Positions 39,395 to 47,893 of a DNA stretch of 64,000 nucleotides are shown here, one piece after another (the stretch's first letter is position 1; each line of letters begins with the position of its first letter). The translations under genes and the position numbers were made by a program. The notes beneath the pieces are model-generated. The model was not told the DNA's origin. It searched no databases and saw only the letters and a program-made list of their open reading frames with translations. The stretch is from an uncultured Opitutales bacterium (lineage in GTDB: Bacteria > Verrucomicrobiota > Verrucomicrobiia > Opitutales > Intestinicryptomonadaceae), in NCBI GenBank assembly GCA_944390805.1, contig CALXQW010000002.1:22334-86333 (forward strand), given 5' to 3'.

Positions 39395-41377
39395 TTATTT
39401 TTTCTTTGCAAATGCGGCTGTATTTAAGAGTTTGATTTGATCGCGCAGCTGAGCGGCTCTTTCAAAGTCCAAAGCGTCGGCAGCGGCAAGCATTTCCTCG
39501 CGCAGATCTGCAATAACCCGCTCAGCCTCCGACATATCCTTAGGCAGTTTGACAGGCCGCGCACCAGAAGAGGCGGACTCCCCGTCCGATAGCGGCTGCT
39601 CTATCGGCCTTGAAACACTCTTTGGAGTTATCCCGTGCTCTGCGTTAAACCGCTTTTGAGCTTCTCTGCGCGATGAGCATATCTCTATTGCCGCCTTGAG
39701 AGAATCCGTCATGTTGTCGGCATAAAGAATAACCCTGCCTTTCTCGTGCCTTGCGGCGCGACCGGCAGTTTGAACTATGCTGGTTCGGCTGCGCAAAAAG
39801 CCCTCTTTGTCGGCGTCCAAAATACACACGAGAGCCACCTCAGGAATGTCCAAACCCTCCCTGAGCAAATTGACGCCAATAAGAGCGTCGAAATCGCCCT
39901 TTCTAAGGCGCCTGAGAATTTCAACCCTCTCTATGGCGTCGATATCGGAATGCAGATATTCAACCCTGACACCGCTGTCTTTGAGAAATTCAGATATCTC
40001 CTCGCTCATGCGCTTTGTAAGCGTAGTTACAAACACCCTCTCCCCGCGCGCGGCGCAAGCCCTTATCTCTGAGGCACAGTCTTCAACCTGTCCCTTTATC
40101 GGGCGAACTATCATCTCCGGATCTAGAAGCCCCGTCGGACGTATTATCTGGCTGGAAACCTGCCTGCTCAAAGCTAATTCGTAGGGGGCGGGCGTCGCGG
40201 AGACAAAGACTGTCTGGCCGGTTATGGAGTCGAACTCGTCGGGCATGAGTGGACGGTTGTCGAGAGCGCTCGGAAGCCTGAAGCCGTACTCTATAAGCCT
40301 CTCCTTGCGAGACCTGTCTCCGTGGTACATACCCCGTATCTGAGGTATTGTAACATGGCTCTCGTCAACAAATAAAAGAGTATCTTTTGGAAAGAAGTCC
40401 AACAGGCACCACGGCCTCGACCCCGCGGCTCTTCCGGCAAGATGGCGAGAGTAATTTTCTATGCCGCTACAAGTTCCCGTCTCCAAGAGCAAGTCTATAT
40501 CTTGCTCGGTGCGCATCCTTATGCGCTGCGCCTCTACAAGCTTGTTGTTCCGCTCGAAAAACTTAACCTGGGCCTCCATCTCGGCGCGTATGTTAGGAAC
40601 GGCGGCGCGTATGTTTTCCATTGGAGTTATAAAGCCCGTGGCAGGATATATGTCGAAACGGTCAAGAGCCCCGCACGGAGACGATGTTACCGGATCTATT
40701 TTCTTTAATGAGTCTATCTCGTCACCAAAAAATTCAACGCGAAGCGCCGTGTCAAGATACGCCGGAAATACGTCAACGGTATCTCCCCTTACCCTGAAAC
40801 ATCCGCGCTCAAAAGAGATATTGTTGCGGGCGTAATGTATGCCTATGAGCCTCTCCAAGAAAACATCGCGTGAAAGATTCAGCCCCCTGCGAAGAGGTAT
40901 CATCATCTTCTTGAAATCTTCAGGAGAACCCAAACCATATATGCAGGAAACACTCGCAACAACAACAACGTCGCGGCGACTCACAAGAGAGCTTGCCGTG
41001 GATATTCTCAGCTTTTCTATCTCGTCATTTATGGCGGAATCCTTCTCTATGTAGGTATCAGTCTGAGGTATGTAGGCCTCGGGCTGATAATAATCGTAAT
41101 AGCTTACAAAATATTCAACGGCATTCTCGGGGAAAAACTCCTTGAACTCGGCATATAGCTGTGCAGCCAAAGTCTTATTGTGAGAAATTATAAGGGCAGG
41201 CCTGTTCAGGCGCGCTATGATATTTGCCATTGTGAAGGTCTTTCCAGACCCAGTAACTCCAAGCAAAGTCTGATATTTGTCGCCCGCGGCTATGCTCGCG
41301 CATAAAGAATCTATCGCCTCGGGCTGATCGCCGGAGGGCGCAAACTTGGAATGAAGAATTAAAGGCTTGTCGGCCAC
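39395..41377 (-). CDS. uvrB: Excinuclease ABC subunit B
   Basis: 660 residues with the GTG start at 41377 (upstream GGGA at a suitable distance); a longer frame with a TTG at 41419 would overlap the HAD gene. UvrB verifies damage in nucleotide excision repair. Seen: FAPSGDQPEAI, Walker A GVTGSGKTFTMAN, the beta-hairpin YYDYYQPEAYIPQTDTYIEK, helicase motif DESHVTIPQI, TGLLDPEM, GVNLLREGLDIPEVALV, and the C-terminal UVR motif ADALDFERAAQLRDQIKLL. It lies 22 bases after the HAD gene and before the Sel1 gene. Confidence 0.97.
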   Translation of the reverse strand: MADKPLILHSKFAPSGDQPEAIDSLCASIAAGDKYQTLLGVTGSGKTFTMANIIARLNRPALIISHNKTLAAQLYAEFKEFFPENAVEYFVSYYDYYQPEAYIPQTDTYIEKDSAINDEIEKLRISTASSLVSRRDVVVVASVSCIYGLGSPEDFKKMMIPLRRGLNLSRDVFLERLIGIHYARNNISFERGCFRVRGDTVDVFPAYLDTALRVEFFGDEIDSLKKIDPVTSSPCGALDRFDIYPATGFITPMENIRAAVPNIRAEMEAQVKFFERNNKLVEAQRIRMRTEQDIDLLLETGTCSGIENYSRHLAGRAAGSRPWCLLDFFPKDTLLFVDESHVTIPQIRGMYHGDRSRKERLIEYGFRLPSALDNRPLMPDEFDSITGQTVFVSATPAPYELALSRQVSSQIIRPTGLLDPEMIVRPIKGQVEDCASEIRACAARGERVFVTTLTKRMSEEISEFLKDSGVRVEYLHSDIDAIERVEILRRLRKGDFDALIGVNLLREGLDIPEVALVCILDADKEGFLRSRTSIVQTAGRAARHEKGRVILYADNMTDSLKAAIEICSSRREAQKRFNAEHGITPKSVSRPIEQPLSDGESASSGARPVKLPKDMSEAERVIADLREEMLAAADALDFERAAQLRDQIKLLNTAAFAKKK

Positions 41378-41399
41378 GAGAAATTCCCAAAAAGAAAAC

Positions 41400-42065
41400 T
41401 TAATTCCAAAGCCCCGCAATGGCGGACGGACTCAAAGATTCAAAAGAATCTATCGTCATATCAACATTCTGAGCGTCCCAAAACGAATGCGGAAATGTTG
41501 TAGCCACGGCAACCTTCTTCATTCCAGCCGCCGAGGCAGCCTCTATGCCATGCAAGGAATCCTCAAATACAACGCAGTTTTCAGGTTCGGCCCCAAGCTT
41601 GCGGGCGGCCGCTAAAAATACATCTGGAGCCGGTTTGCTTCTCGTAACGTCCTCCATACTTGCCACGGCATCGAACAATCCATCAAGACCGCACTTCTCA
41701 ATCGCAAAAGTTATATTCTCCAATGATGCGCTGGAACCAACTCCTGTCTTTATTCCAACAGACTTTAAAGACTTCAAAAATTCTTTTACTCCCTTTACAA
41801 GCGGAACTCCACGCTCTGTGGCAATCTGCCTGTATATTATTTCCTTCTCTTTGGATAAAGCGTCGGCCTCGGCATGGTCGAGCGTCCAGCGGTATATGTT
41901 TGGTATTATGTACCGGTTTGTCTGGCCAAAAGTTGTCTTGAACATATCGTCGCTAAATGGAAGCCCGTGGCGTTCAGCCAATGTACGCCAGCTGAGTCGG
42001 TGGTTTTCCGCCGAGTCTATCACAACTCCGTCCCAATCGAATATTGCGCAAAAATTTTTCATCAT
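41400..42065 (-). CDS. HAD-superfamily hydrolase (phosphatase/phosphomutase type)
   Basis: 221 residues. Motif I FDWDGVVIDS with both Asp present, motif II VGSSAS, motif III Lys (RSKPAPDVFL), motif IV VVFEDSLHGIEAASAAGM. The cap and the EDS motif are like beta-phosphoglucomutase and sugar phosphatases (YcjU, YniC types); substrate not decidable. Two ATG codons in tandem at 42065 and 42062. First gene of a cluster with uvrB and the Sel1-repeat protein. Confidence 0.92.
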   Translation of the reverse strand: MMKNFCAIFDWDGVVIDSAENHRLSWRTLAERHGLPFSDDMFKTTFGQTNRYIIPNIYRWTLDHAEADALSKEKEIIYRQIATERGVPLVKGVKEFLKSLKSVGIKTGVGSSASLENITFAIEKCGLDGLFDAVASMEDVTRSKPAPDVFLAAARKLGAEPENCVVFEDSLHGIEAASAAGMKKVAVATTFPHSFWDAQNVDMTIDSFESLSPSAIAGLWN

Positions 42066-42364
42066 CCAGTAGCCTATCTGAAATATGCCTTAATATATTT
42101 TATATAGTCAAAGGATAGAAGTTCTTGTTCCACATTTGCAACAGCAAAAGCTCCCATATTTCCCAAGTTAAAGAACAAACTCTACCATGAAAAAATTACA
42201 GAAAAATCTGCAATAAACATTTTTAAATTACAAAGATATATGCCTGTAATACAGGCATATGCCGTCAGACAGATTAAAATCTGGCTATTACCCCCTACAA
42301 AAACACCCAAATAAGATAAAAATTGTTGAAAGGCAGCATACAAAAATGCAATATTCTGGGGCGT
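42066..42364. other. Divergent spacer upstream of trpS with two hairpins
   Basis: 299 bases with no gene. ATATGCCTGT (42238-42247) pairs with ACAGGCATAT (42251-42260) around a three-base loop, and CAGATT/AATCTG (42270-42283) follows, both within 130 bases upstream of trpS. No T tract follows and the T-box consensus was not seen. Confidence 0.5.
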
Positions 42365-43384
42365 ATGGATAACGATGCTCAACGCAAAAAAGTGGTGCTG
42401 ACCTGTGTTCAGCCCACAGGAAAACTTCATCTTGGCAATTATCTCGGCGCGGTAAAGAACTGGATAGCCTACCAGGAAGACTGCGAGTGCTATTTTGGAA
42501 TAGTGGATATGCACGCAATAACCATTCCCTACGTTCCGGCGGACTTGCGCAAGAATGTATATTCTCTTGCTGCGCAGTATATGGCCTGCGGCATAGACCC
42601 GGCAAAATGCAATATGTTTGTGCAAAGCAATGTTGTGGGACATGCAGACCTGGCATGGATACTTGGATGCATTTGCCCGCTTGGGCAACTTGAGCGTATG
42701 ACACAATACAAGGACAAGGCTCGCAAACACGCAAACAACCTTTGCAGCGGGTTGCTGTACTACCCTGTTTTGATGGCGGCTGATATTCTCATATACAATG
42801 CGGATATAGTTCCAGTGGGAGAAGACCAGAAACAGCACATAGAGATAACAAGAGATCTTGCCCAGAAGTTCAACCGCACATATTCAGACACTTTTGTATT
42901 GCCTGAAGCCGCCATACCGAAGACCGGAGCGCGCATAATGAGTTTGCAGACGCCGGATTCTAAGATGTCAAAGTCTGACCCCAACCAAAACGGTACAATA
43001 TATATAATTGACGATGCAGACACCCTGCGGCGCAAGATAATGTCTGCCGTAACCGATTCCGACACCGCAGTGCGCTACGATGTTGAGAATAAGCCTGGAA
43101 TATCAAACCTCATGAACATAATGTCTTCTCTTGGCGGAATGAGCCTATCGGAGATAGAGGATAATTTTGCCGGCAAGAATTATGGAGAATTCAAGAAGGC
43201 TGTTGCCGATGTTGTGGTGGAGGCGCTCTCTCCAGTCAGAGAGAAATACAACGCGCTTATAACGGACAAAGACGCGCTCAACAAAGTTCTTGCCGACGGA
43301 GCCTGCGCCGCACAGAGACGAGCAGACAGGATAATGTCCAAGGTCCGCCGCAAGGTTGGATTTGTGGATCCGCGCGCAAAATAA
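42365..43384 (+). CDS. trpS: Tryptophan--tRNA ligase
   Basis: 339 residues, normal for bacterial TrpRS. The ATG at 42365 directly precedes the class I start; an upstream frame has no family support. HIGH motif variant PTGKLHLGNYLGA, FGIVDMHAIT, LLYYPVLMAADILIY, VGEDQKQHIEITRDLAQKFN and KMSKS in DSKMSKSDPNQNG. Followed at 21 bases by an unrelated membrane coiled-coil gene and then hisF. Confidence 0.97.
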   Translation: MDNDAQRKKVVLTCVQPTGKLHLGNYLGAVKNWIAYQEDCECYFGIVDMHAITIPYVPADLRKNVYSLAAQYMACGIDPAKCNMFVQSNVVGHADLAWILGCICPLGQLERMTQYKDKARKHANNLCSGLLYYPVLMAADILIYNADIVPVGEDQKQHIEITRDLAQKFNRTYSDTFVLPEAAIPKTGARIMSLQTPDSKMSKSDPNQNGTIYIIDDADTLRRKIMSAVTDSDTAVRYDVENKPGISNLMNIMSSLGGMSLSEIEDNFAGKNYGEFKKAVADVVVEALSPVREKYNALITDKDALNKVLADGACAAQRRADRIMSKVRRKVGFVDPRAK

Positions 43385-43405
43385 ACACACACAATATAAG
43401 ACGCC

Positions 43406-44884
43406 ATGAATTCGCAAAACAAGATTCCCATGTGGCCGCTGTATGCGGCGGACGCGGCAATGTTTATCACCGCATTTTTGATTGCACTTCCAAACGCCGT
43501 TTCGGGACAGCGCATGGGTTTGGAGCAAACGTTGCTTTGCGTTTTCATGGTTTTTGCCGCAATGCTCATGCTCGCAAGCCCGTATATTTTCGATACGATA
43601 TCATCGAAGAGGAACTCTACCGAGTTTGAGAAATCTGCGGCGCAAAAATTCTCAGCCGCGGCAGACGCCTTTGAGGCCATAGACGCGAAGTTTTCGGAGC
43701 ATGCGGAGAACTTCAGCGCAATCAAAGACTCTCTTGAAAAGATTGCAGAAAAGTTTTCAGAGGTAAAGACTTCCGAAAAGAAGCACGCCGACGATTTGAA
43801 AACTCTAAAACTTGGAACGGAGTATTTTAAGGTAGAGTTGGAAAAGCTCTCTAAGAAACTTGACGATGCGGAGATAAAACAGGCAAAGGCGGACGAGGAG
43901 ACCTCAGAAATATCGGAGGAATTCGACGAGATAAAGTCGCGTATGGATTCCGCCGAAGGCGAATGCGCAAAGATTGATCAGATACTTGCGCGCATAGCCG
44001 ATCTTGAAAATGCTGTTGCAGATTTGAAAGACTCCGTGCAGGCGCCCGAAGATGACGAAACCGACGGCGATTTAAAAGACGTAAGTCTTCTTGGAAAGGC
44101 GATGAAATCTGCCGGGACACTTGCTGGATCTCGTATGAGCAGGCTAATTTCCGAATCCATCTCTGCGGAGCAGGCTTCAAACGAGGCCCTTTTGAATCCG
44201 CAAAGGACAGACGATGGAGACTTTTTGGCTACAGAGCTTCCTGTGGAAGAAGAGGAAAGAATGGCAGGCTCTGAAGAAAGTTCAGATGAGATTCCGGAGG
44301 AGGAAGACTTGTCTGAATCTGGCGAAGAACCTTTTGAGGCCGACTATTCCGATATTGAATCTGAAGAGGTAGACGAGCCTTCCGACTCTGAAAATGCAGA
44401 TGCCTCATCTCTTCAAGAAGAGGAAGTAGAAGAAGAGATTGAAGATTCAGATATGCCAGAGGAAGAGCCAGAGGTTTTAGAACCGAATGATGCTGGGCTA
44501 TCGGAGGAAAATGATCTTCCCACAGAGGAGTCTTATAATGCTCCAGAACCTAAGGAAGAAACGGAACCTGCCCTGTTTGATCTGGAGCAATCTCCGGAGA
44601 AGGCAAAAGTTGCCAAAAAGGGGCAGACAAGCCTTATTGTAAATGCGATGATAGGAATAGGCAATAAGCCATATCTGCGTGGGAACGGAGGCGGACTTAG
44701 CACCGAAAAGGGAATACCCATGGACTTTGTAGAGATAGGTAAATGGCAATGGATATGTCCGGAGGAGATATCCGCTCCTGTAGAGTTGGAGGTTCTTGTA
44801 AATGACGATATAAAAATAGACGGCGCAAAATACACCGTATCGCCAAACCAAAAATTGGAAGTAAACTTAATATATTCTAAATAA
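43406..44884 (+). CDS. Membrane-anchored acidic coiled-coil protein, unknown function
   Basis: 492 residues. Two N-terminal membrane helices (~9-30 and ~40-62), then a long coiled coil (~70-210: heptads such as [20 protein letters not shown]), a very acidic Ser/Glu/Asp-rich linker (~260-400), and a conserved-looking C-terminal domain of ~90 residues ([39 protein letters not shown]). The C-terminal piece could be a small beta domain. I recognise no family; an envelope or division-related scaffold is possible only as a guess. It lies between trpS and hisF, one base before the latter. Confidence 0.78.
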   Translation: MNSQNKIPMWPLYAADAAMFITAFLIALPNAVSGQRMGLEQTLLCVFMVFAAMLMLASPYIFDTISSKRNSTEFEKSAAQKFSAAADAFEAIDAKFSEHAENFSAIKDSLEKIAEKFSEVKTSEKKHADDLKTLKLGTEYFKVELEKLSKKLDDAEIKQAKADEETSEISEEFDEIKSRMDSAEGECAKIDQILARIADLENAVADLKDSVQAPEDDETDGDLKDVSLLGKAMKSAGTLAGSRMSRLISESISAEQASNEALLNPQRTDDGDFLATELPVEEEERMAGSEESSDEIPEEEDLSESGEEPFEADYSDIESEEVDEPSDSENADASSLQEEEVEEEIEDSDMPEEEPEVLEPNDAGLSEENDLPTEESYNAPEPKEETEPALFDLEQSPEKAKVAKKGQTSLIVNAMIGIGNKPYLRGNGGGLSTEKGIPMDFVEIGKWQWICPEEISAPVELEVLVNDDIKIDGAKYTVSPNQKLEVNLIYSK

Positions 44885-44885
44885 T

Positions 44886-45659
44886 ATGCTTTCCGTAAGA
44901 ATAATTCCCTGTCTCGATGTAAGGGACGGGCGCGTTGTAAAAGGGGTAAATTTTGTAGACTTGATAGACGCGGGAGATCCCGTGGAGCAAGCAAAAGCCT
45001 ATGAGAATCAGGGCGCAGACGAGCTTGTGTTCCTCGACATAACCGCTTCGAGCGACGGGCGCGGAATTATGAGAGATGTCGTAGAGAGAACTGCTGGAGA
45101 ATGCTTTATGCCGCTTACCGTCGGTGGGGGTCTCAGAACTTTAGACGATATTAGGAAGATGCTTAATGCCGGAGCCGACAAGGTATCGCTAAACACGGCA
45201 GCAGTGCTCAATCCAGATTTAGTCTCAGCCGCGGCGGACAAGTTTGGCAATCAATGCATAGTTGTAGCCATAGATGCAAAGAGGAGCACTTCAAATCCGG
45301 GAACATGGAAGGTCTATACGCATGGCGGCCGAAAGGAAACGCCTCTCGATGCCGTAGAATGGGCTCTCGAGGTGCAAAGGCGCGGCGCGGGAGAAATTCT
45401 GCTTACATCCATGGATTGCGACGGAACTAAAAACGGCTACGACATAGCCCTTACAAAAGCAGTGTCCGACGCAGTTTCAATACCTGTAATAGCAAGCGGC
45501 GGCGCCGGAAACTTGCAGCATATGGTTGACGTAGTAAAGCAAGGTGGTGCAAATGCCGTATTGGCAGCCAGCATATTTCACTTTGGAACCTACACTATAG
45601 AGCAGGTAAAAGACGAACTCATAAAAAACGGATTGCCCGCAAGGAAAATTCATAAATAA
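44886..45659 (+). CDS. hisF: Imidazole glycerol phosphate synthase cyclase subunit
   Basis: 257 residues, full length. Cyclase half of IGP synthase, acting with HisH in histidine synthesis and releasing AICAR to purines. Catalytic Asp in [16 protein letters not shown] (residue 11 region) and [14 protein letters not shown]; phosphate loops LTVGGGLR and ASGGAGN. Starts one base after the previous stop. hisH and the rest of the his genes are not in the window. Confidence 0.98.
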   Translation: MLSVRIIPCLDVRDGRVVKGVNFVDLIDAGDPVEQAKAYENQGADELVFLDITASSDGRGIMRDVVERTAGECFMPLTVGGGLRTLDDIRKMLNAGADKVSLNTAAVLNPDLVSAAADKFGNQCIVVAIDAKRSTSNPGTWKVYTHGGRKETPLDAVEWALEVQRRGAGEILLTSMDCDGTKNGYDIALTKAVSDAVSIPVIASGGAGNLQHMVDVVKQGGANAVLAASIFHFGTYTIEQVKDELIKNGLPARKIHK

Positions 45660-45660
45660 C

Positions 45661-45693
45661 AAAAGAGCCGCACGTTGAAAGTGCGGCTTTTTT
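45661..45693 (+). terminator. Rho-independent terminator of trpS-hisF
   Basis: GCCGCAC (45667-45673), a seven-base loop and GTGCGGC (45681-45687), followed by six T. Confidence 0.9.
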
Positions 45694-45750
45694 GTTTTAT
45701 GCGTGTGGAAAATACGCATATGTCATATAAAACAAAGGAAAATTCTCAAG

Positions 45751-46674
45751 CTATTGCTCCTGCTTAGGGATATTTACTTTTACAGACGAAATGCGCGAGG
45801 TGTCCATATCTTTAAATTCCTTATTTTTTGGCATAATAAGGTAATAACGTGAGAGTATGTCAGCCCTCGCAGAGAGCTTTCCCGACTCAAAATCAACAAG
45901 TTGCCCGCCTCCATCGGCATATTCGTTAATAAAATAAAAATGCCAGCCGTCCTGCATAGATGAGCGCATTGTCTTTGGAATATAAAACCCCACTATGGTG
46001 CCAAAAATATCAACAAATTCTTTTCGGCAAAGATACTTTTCGTAAAGCTTATTCAATGGTTCCATTGTGGCAGACTTTGCCGATACCAAGCAAGTTGACA
46101 CCTTTGCAAATTTTCCAGTTATGCGCACCGCAACCGGATAATTCATGCTGGGCAGGTTCTCAGACAACTTTTTCTCCAAATATTTCTTATCTATCCCAAG
46201 AGGAAGCGGCACAGATATGCTACCCCTAAATGTAGTTATGAGGGCAAAAGGCAAATGAAACTTAGACATATCCTCTGAATTTATCTCTTTCATTTCCCCG
46301 TTCGGAGATATTTCGTAGAACTTGCCTTCGTTGGCAATCATGAAGGCCTCCAAACTGTTGAAAGCCCCAAAGCCGAAATCTCCGTAAAGAGACAATGTGC
46401 GCAAGTCCATATCTCCAGAATAGAACTTGTTTGAGAACGCCCAAAATGGAGTATACTGAACCAAAGTGTCCTCAAACTGCAAAACCGGAGCCTTTACACC
46501 CCTACTCTCAGCATTGCGCGGAACTTTCTTCACAGTTTTTCTTGAAGGAACTTTCTTTTGGACTTTTACATCCGCTTTCTTTTCTCCAAACGGATCTATA
46601 TTTTCAGAATTTTGGCCGTGTACAATAGCGCAAGCCGCAACAAATATTGCAAGAAATCTCAATAGAAATGCCAT
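45751..46674 (-). CDS. Exported acetolactate decarboxylase-like protein with lost metal site
   Basis: 307 residues with a signal peptide (MAFLLRFLAIFVAACAIVHG) and a strong ribosome-binding site GGGGGAG. The mature part follows alpha-acetolactate decarboxylase: FYSGDMDLRTLSLYGDFGFG (84-103), AFNSLE, EGKFYEISPNG, LPFALITTF and VGFYIPKTM, GWHFYFINEYADGGGQLVDF (243-262). In active enzymes the last block carries a His-x-His and a third His that bind zinc; here they read H245, Y247 and Q258, and the conserved Glu after the GDFG block is F111. The enzyme is therefore probably inactive or has another function, possibly as a binding protein. Assignment is by motif recollection. Confidence 0.75.
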   Translation of the reverse strand: MAFLLRFLAIFVAACAIVHGQNSENIDPFGEKKADVKVQKKVPSRKTVKKVPRNAESRGVKAPVLQFEDTLVQYTPFWAFSNKFYSGDMDLRTLSLYGDFGFGAFNSLEAFMIANEGKFYEISPNGEMKEINSEDMSKFHLPFALITTFRGSISVPLPLGIDKKYLEKKLSENLPSMNYPVAVRITGKFAKVSTCLVSAKSATMEPLNKLYEKYLCRKEFVDIFGTIVGFYIPKTMRSSMQDGWHFYFINEYADGGGQLVDFESGKLSARADILSRYYLIMPKNKEFKDMDTSRISSVKVNIPKQEQ

Positions 46675-46748
46675 CTAAACAATCTCCCCCATGTTTTTGT
46701 TTTACCCTACAAACATATCTAATATTGTTCAACAACAAAAAATAATCT

Positions 46749-46776
46749 ACAAAAAAAGCCCAGCTTTGCCGGGCTT
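46749..46776 (-). terminator. Terminator of the secreted gene at 46797
   Basis: AAGCCC (46756-46761) and GGGCTT (46771-46776) form a six-bp stem, followed on the minus strand by seven T. Confidence 0.75.
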
Positions 46777-46796
46777 AAAAAATTGGATATCTTATG

Positions 46797-47678
46797 CTAT
46801 TTTACAACAAGAGTTATAGCTGAACCGCTCTTAGGCGCCCTACCCAACTCGAGATAGGCCTTATTCTTACCCAGAGGAACTTCTTCTTCAAGTTTAACCG
46901 TCTTGCCGTTTATACTCATTTTCAGACCTTCAAAAAGCTTGGCAGCCTTGTTCTTCGAGGCTGAAACACAGAGAACTGGATATGTTCCTTTGCGCAAATC
47001 CGCAGAAGGTCTAACTTGCAATATCAAACCGTTAAATTCCGCCTCGTCAAATTCTATGCGGCCCATCTTTCCGTTCTTGTCGGAAACTATCATATTGAAA
47101 GGCATTCCGTTTTCGGAATCGCGGAACAAGGGATCTAAAATCAAGTCGGACGCAGAAAATAAGCTGTCGCCTTTGGCATCTATTACTATTCCTTTTGCGC
47201 CGTTTTTAGCGAGCTTTGCGGAGGATATCTCGCAGTTCATTGCGGATTTTGCAACAATGCTTGAATCCTCAAGAAGAATCTTGCTGGGATCCTTATTGGA
47301 CTCCCTATCGTAAACTATAGTCTTTATAGTTCCCTTAACTTCCATCTTTGTTTTCTTGAAGTCGAGAATAACTCCAACGGAATGCATTGAGAACATATTG
47401 AGCTTTATAGTTCTACCGGTTGCCTCAAGCTTATTGTTCATCCAAATGTGGATTTTGCTGAGGTTTAAGTCTTTATCGACAACCATGTCCCTATTCATTA
47501 TAACGGAGTCTGCCGTCGACGACGGTCCGCCCTTAGGAGCCTTCGTTCCGTTCAGATCCGACGCCCATTCCGCCTTTGACCACTGCGAAGACCCTCCGCC
47601 CTTCGTATAATACTCATACGATTGCGCAACCTGGCAAAAGATACAAAATAGGGTAAGTAAAGCTGTAAACTTTTTCAT
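46797..47678 (-). CDS. Secreted protein of unknown function, probably beta-rich
   Basis: 293 residues with a signal peptide (MKKFTALLTLFCIFCQVAQS). The mature start YEYYTKGGGSSQWSKAEWAS resembles the beginning of beta-helix or adhesin-like passenger domains, with regular short strands (LNLSKIHIWMNNKLEA, IKLNMFSMHS, KMEVKGTIKTIVY). No autotransporter barrel, LPXTG or PEP-CTERM motif is present. Codon use matches neighbours. Function unknown; it lies between the acetolactate decarboxylase-like and fucosidase genes on the same strand. Confidence 0.75.
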   Translation of the reverse strand: MKKFTALLTLFCIFCQVAQSYEYYTKGGGSSQWSKAEWASDLNGTKAPKGGPSSTADSVIMNRDMVVDKDLNLSKIHIWMNNKLEATGRTIKLNMFSMHSVGVILDFKKTKMEVKGTIKTIVYDRESNKDPSKILLEDSSIVAKSAMNCEISSAKLAKNGAKGIVIDAKGDSLFSASDLILDPLFRDSENGMPFNMIVSDKNGKMGRIEFDEAEFNGLILQVRPSADLRKGTYPVLCVSASKNKAAKLFEGLKMSINGKTVKLEEEVPLGKNKAYLELGRAPKSGSAITLVVK

Positions 47679-47840
47679 ATGAAAATAAACTTTAGCCTTT
47701 GATTAAATACACTCAAGCATTTTTCACGCTCAAATGGTTTCTGTCAGGCATTTTAAGATATAGCAATGCGTATATATTTATGCCGGCAATTTTGCGCTAT
47801 ATTTTGACAGCCATACAAGAATTTTTGTTCCCCATGCCAC

Positions 47841-47872
47841 AATTGTAAGGCAGTATGCGCCACCTTACAATT
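47841..47872. repeat. Inverted repeat beyond the fucosidase stop
   Basis: AATTGTAAGG (47841-47850) and CCTTACAATT (47863-47872) form a 10-bp stem with a 12-base loop, 22 bases beyond the fucosidase stop. It lacks a minus-strand T tract, so termination is only possible. Confidence 0.5.
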
Positions 47873-47893
47873 TTATAGATTCCATTACGCGCT

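Noticed and set aside
42066..42364. T-box element upstream of trpS
   Set aside because: No conserved T-box bulge sequence and no terminator/antiterminator pair were seen; hairpins are short.
42182..42838. Minus-strand open frame over the trpS start
   Set aside because: Opposes the conserved trpS catalytic core; a shadow.
45751..46674. Functional acetolactate decarboxylase (AlsD/BudA)
   Set aside because: The zinc ligands and the conserved Glu are replaced, so an enzyme name would mislead.
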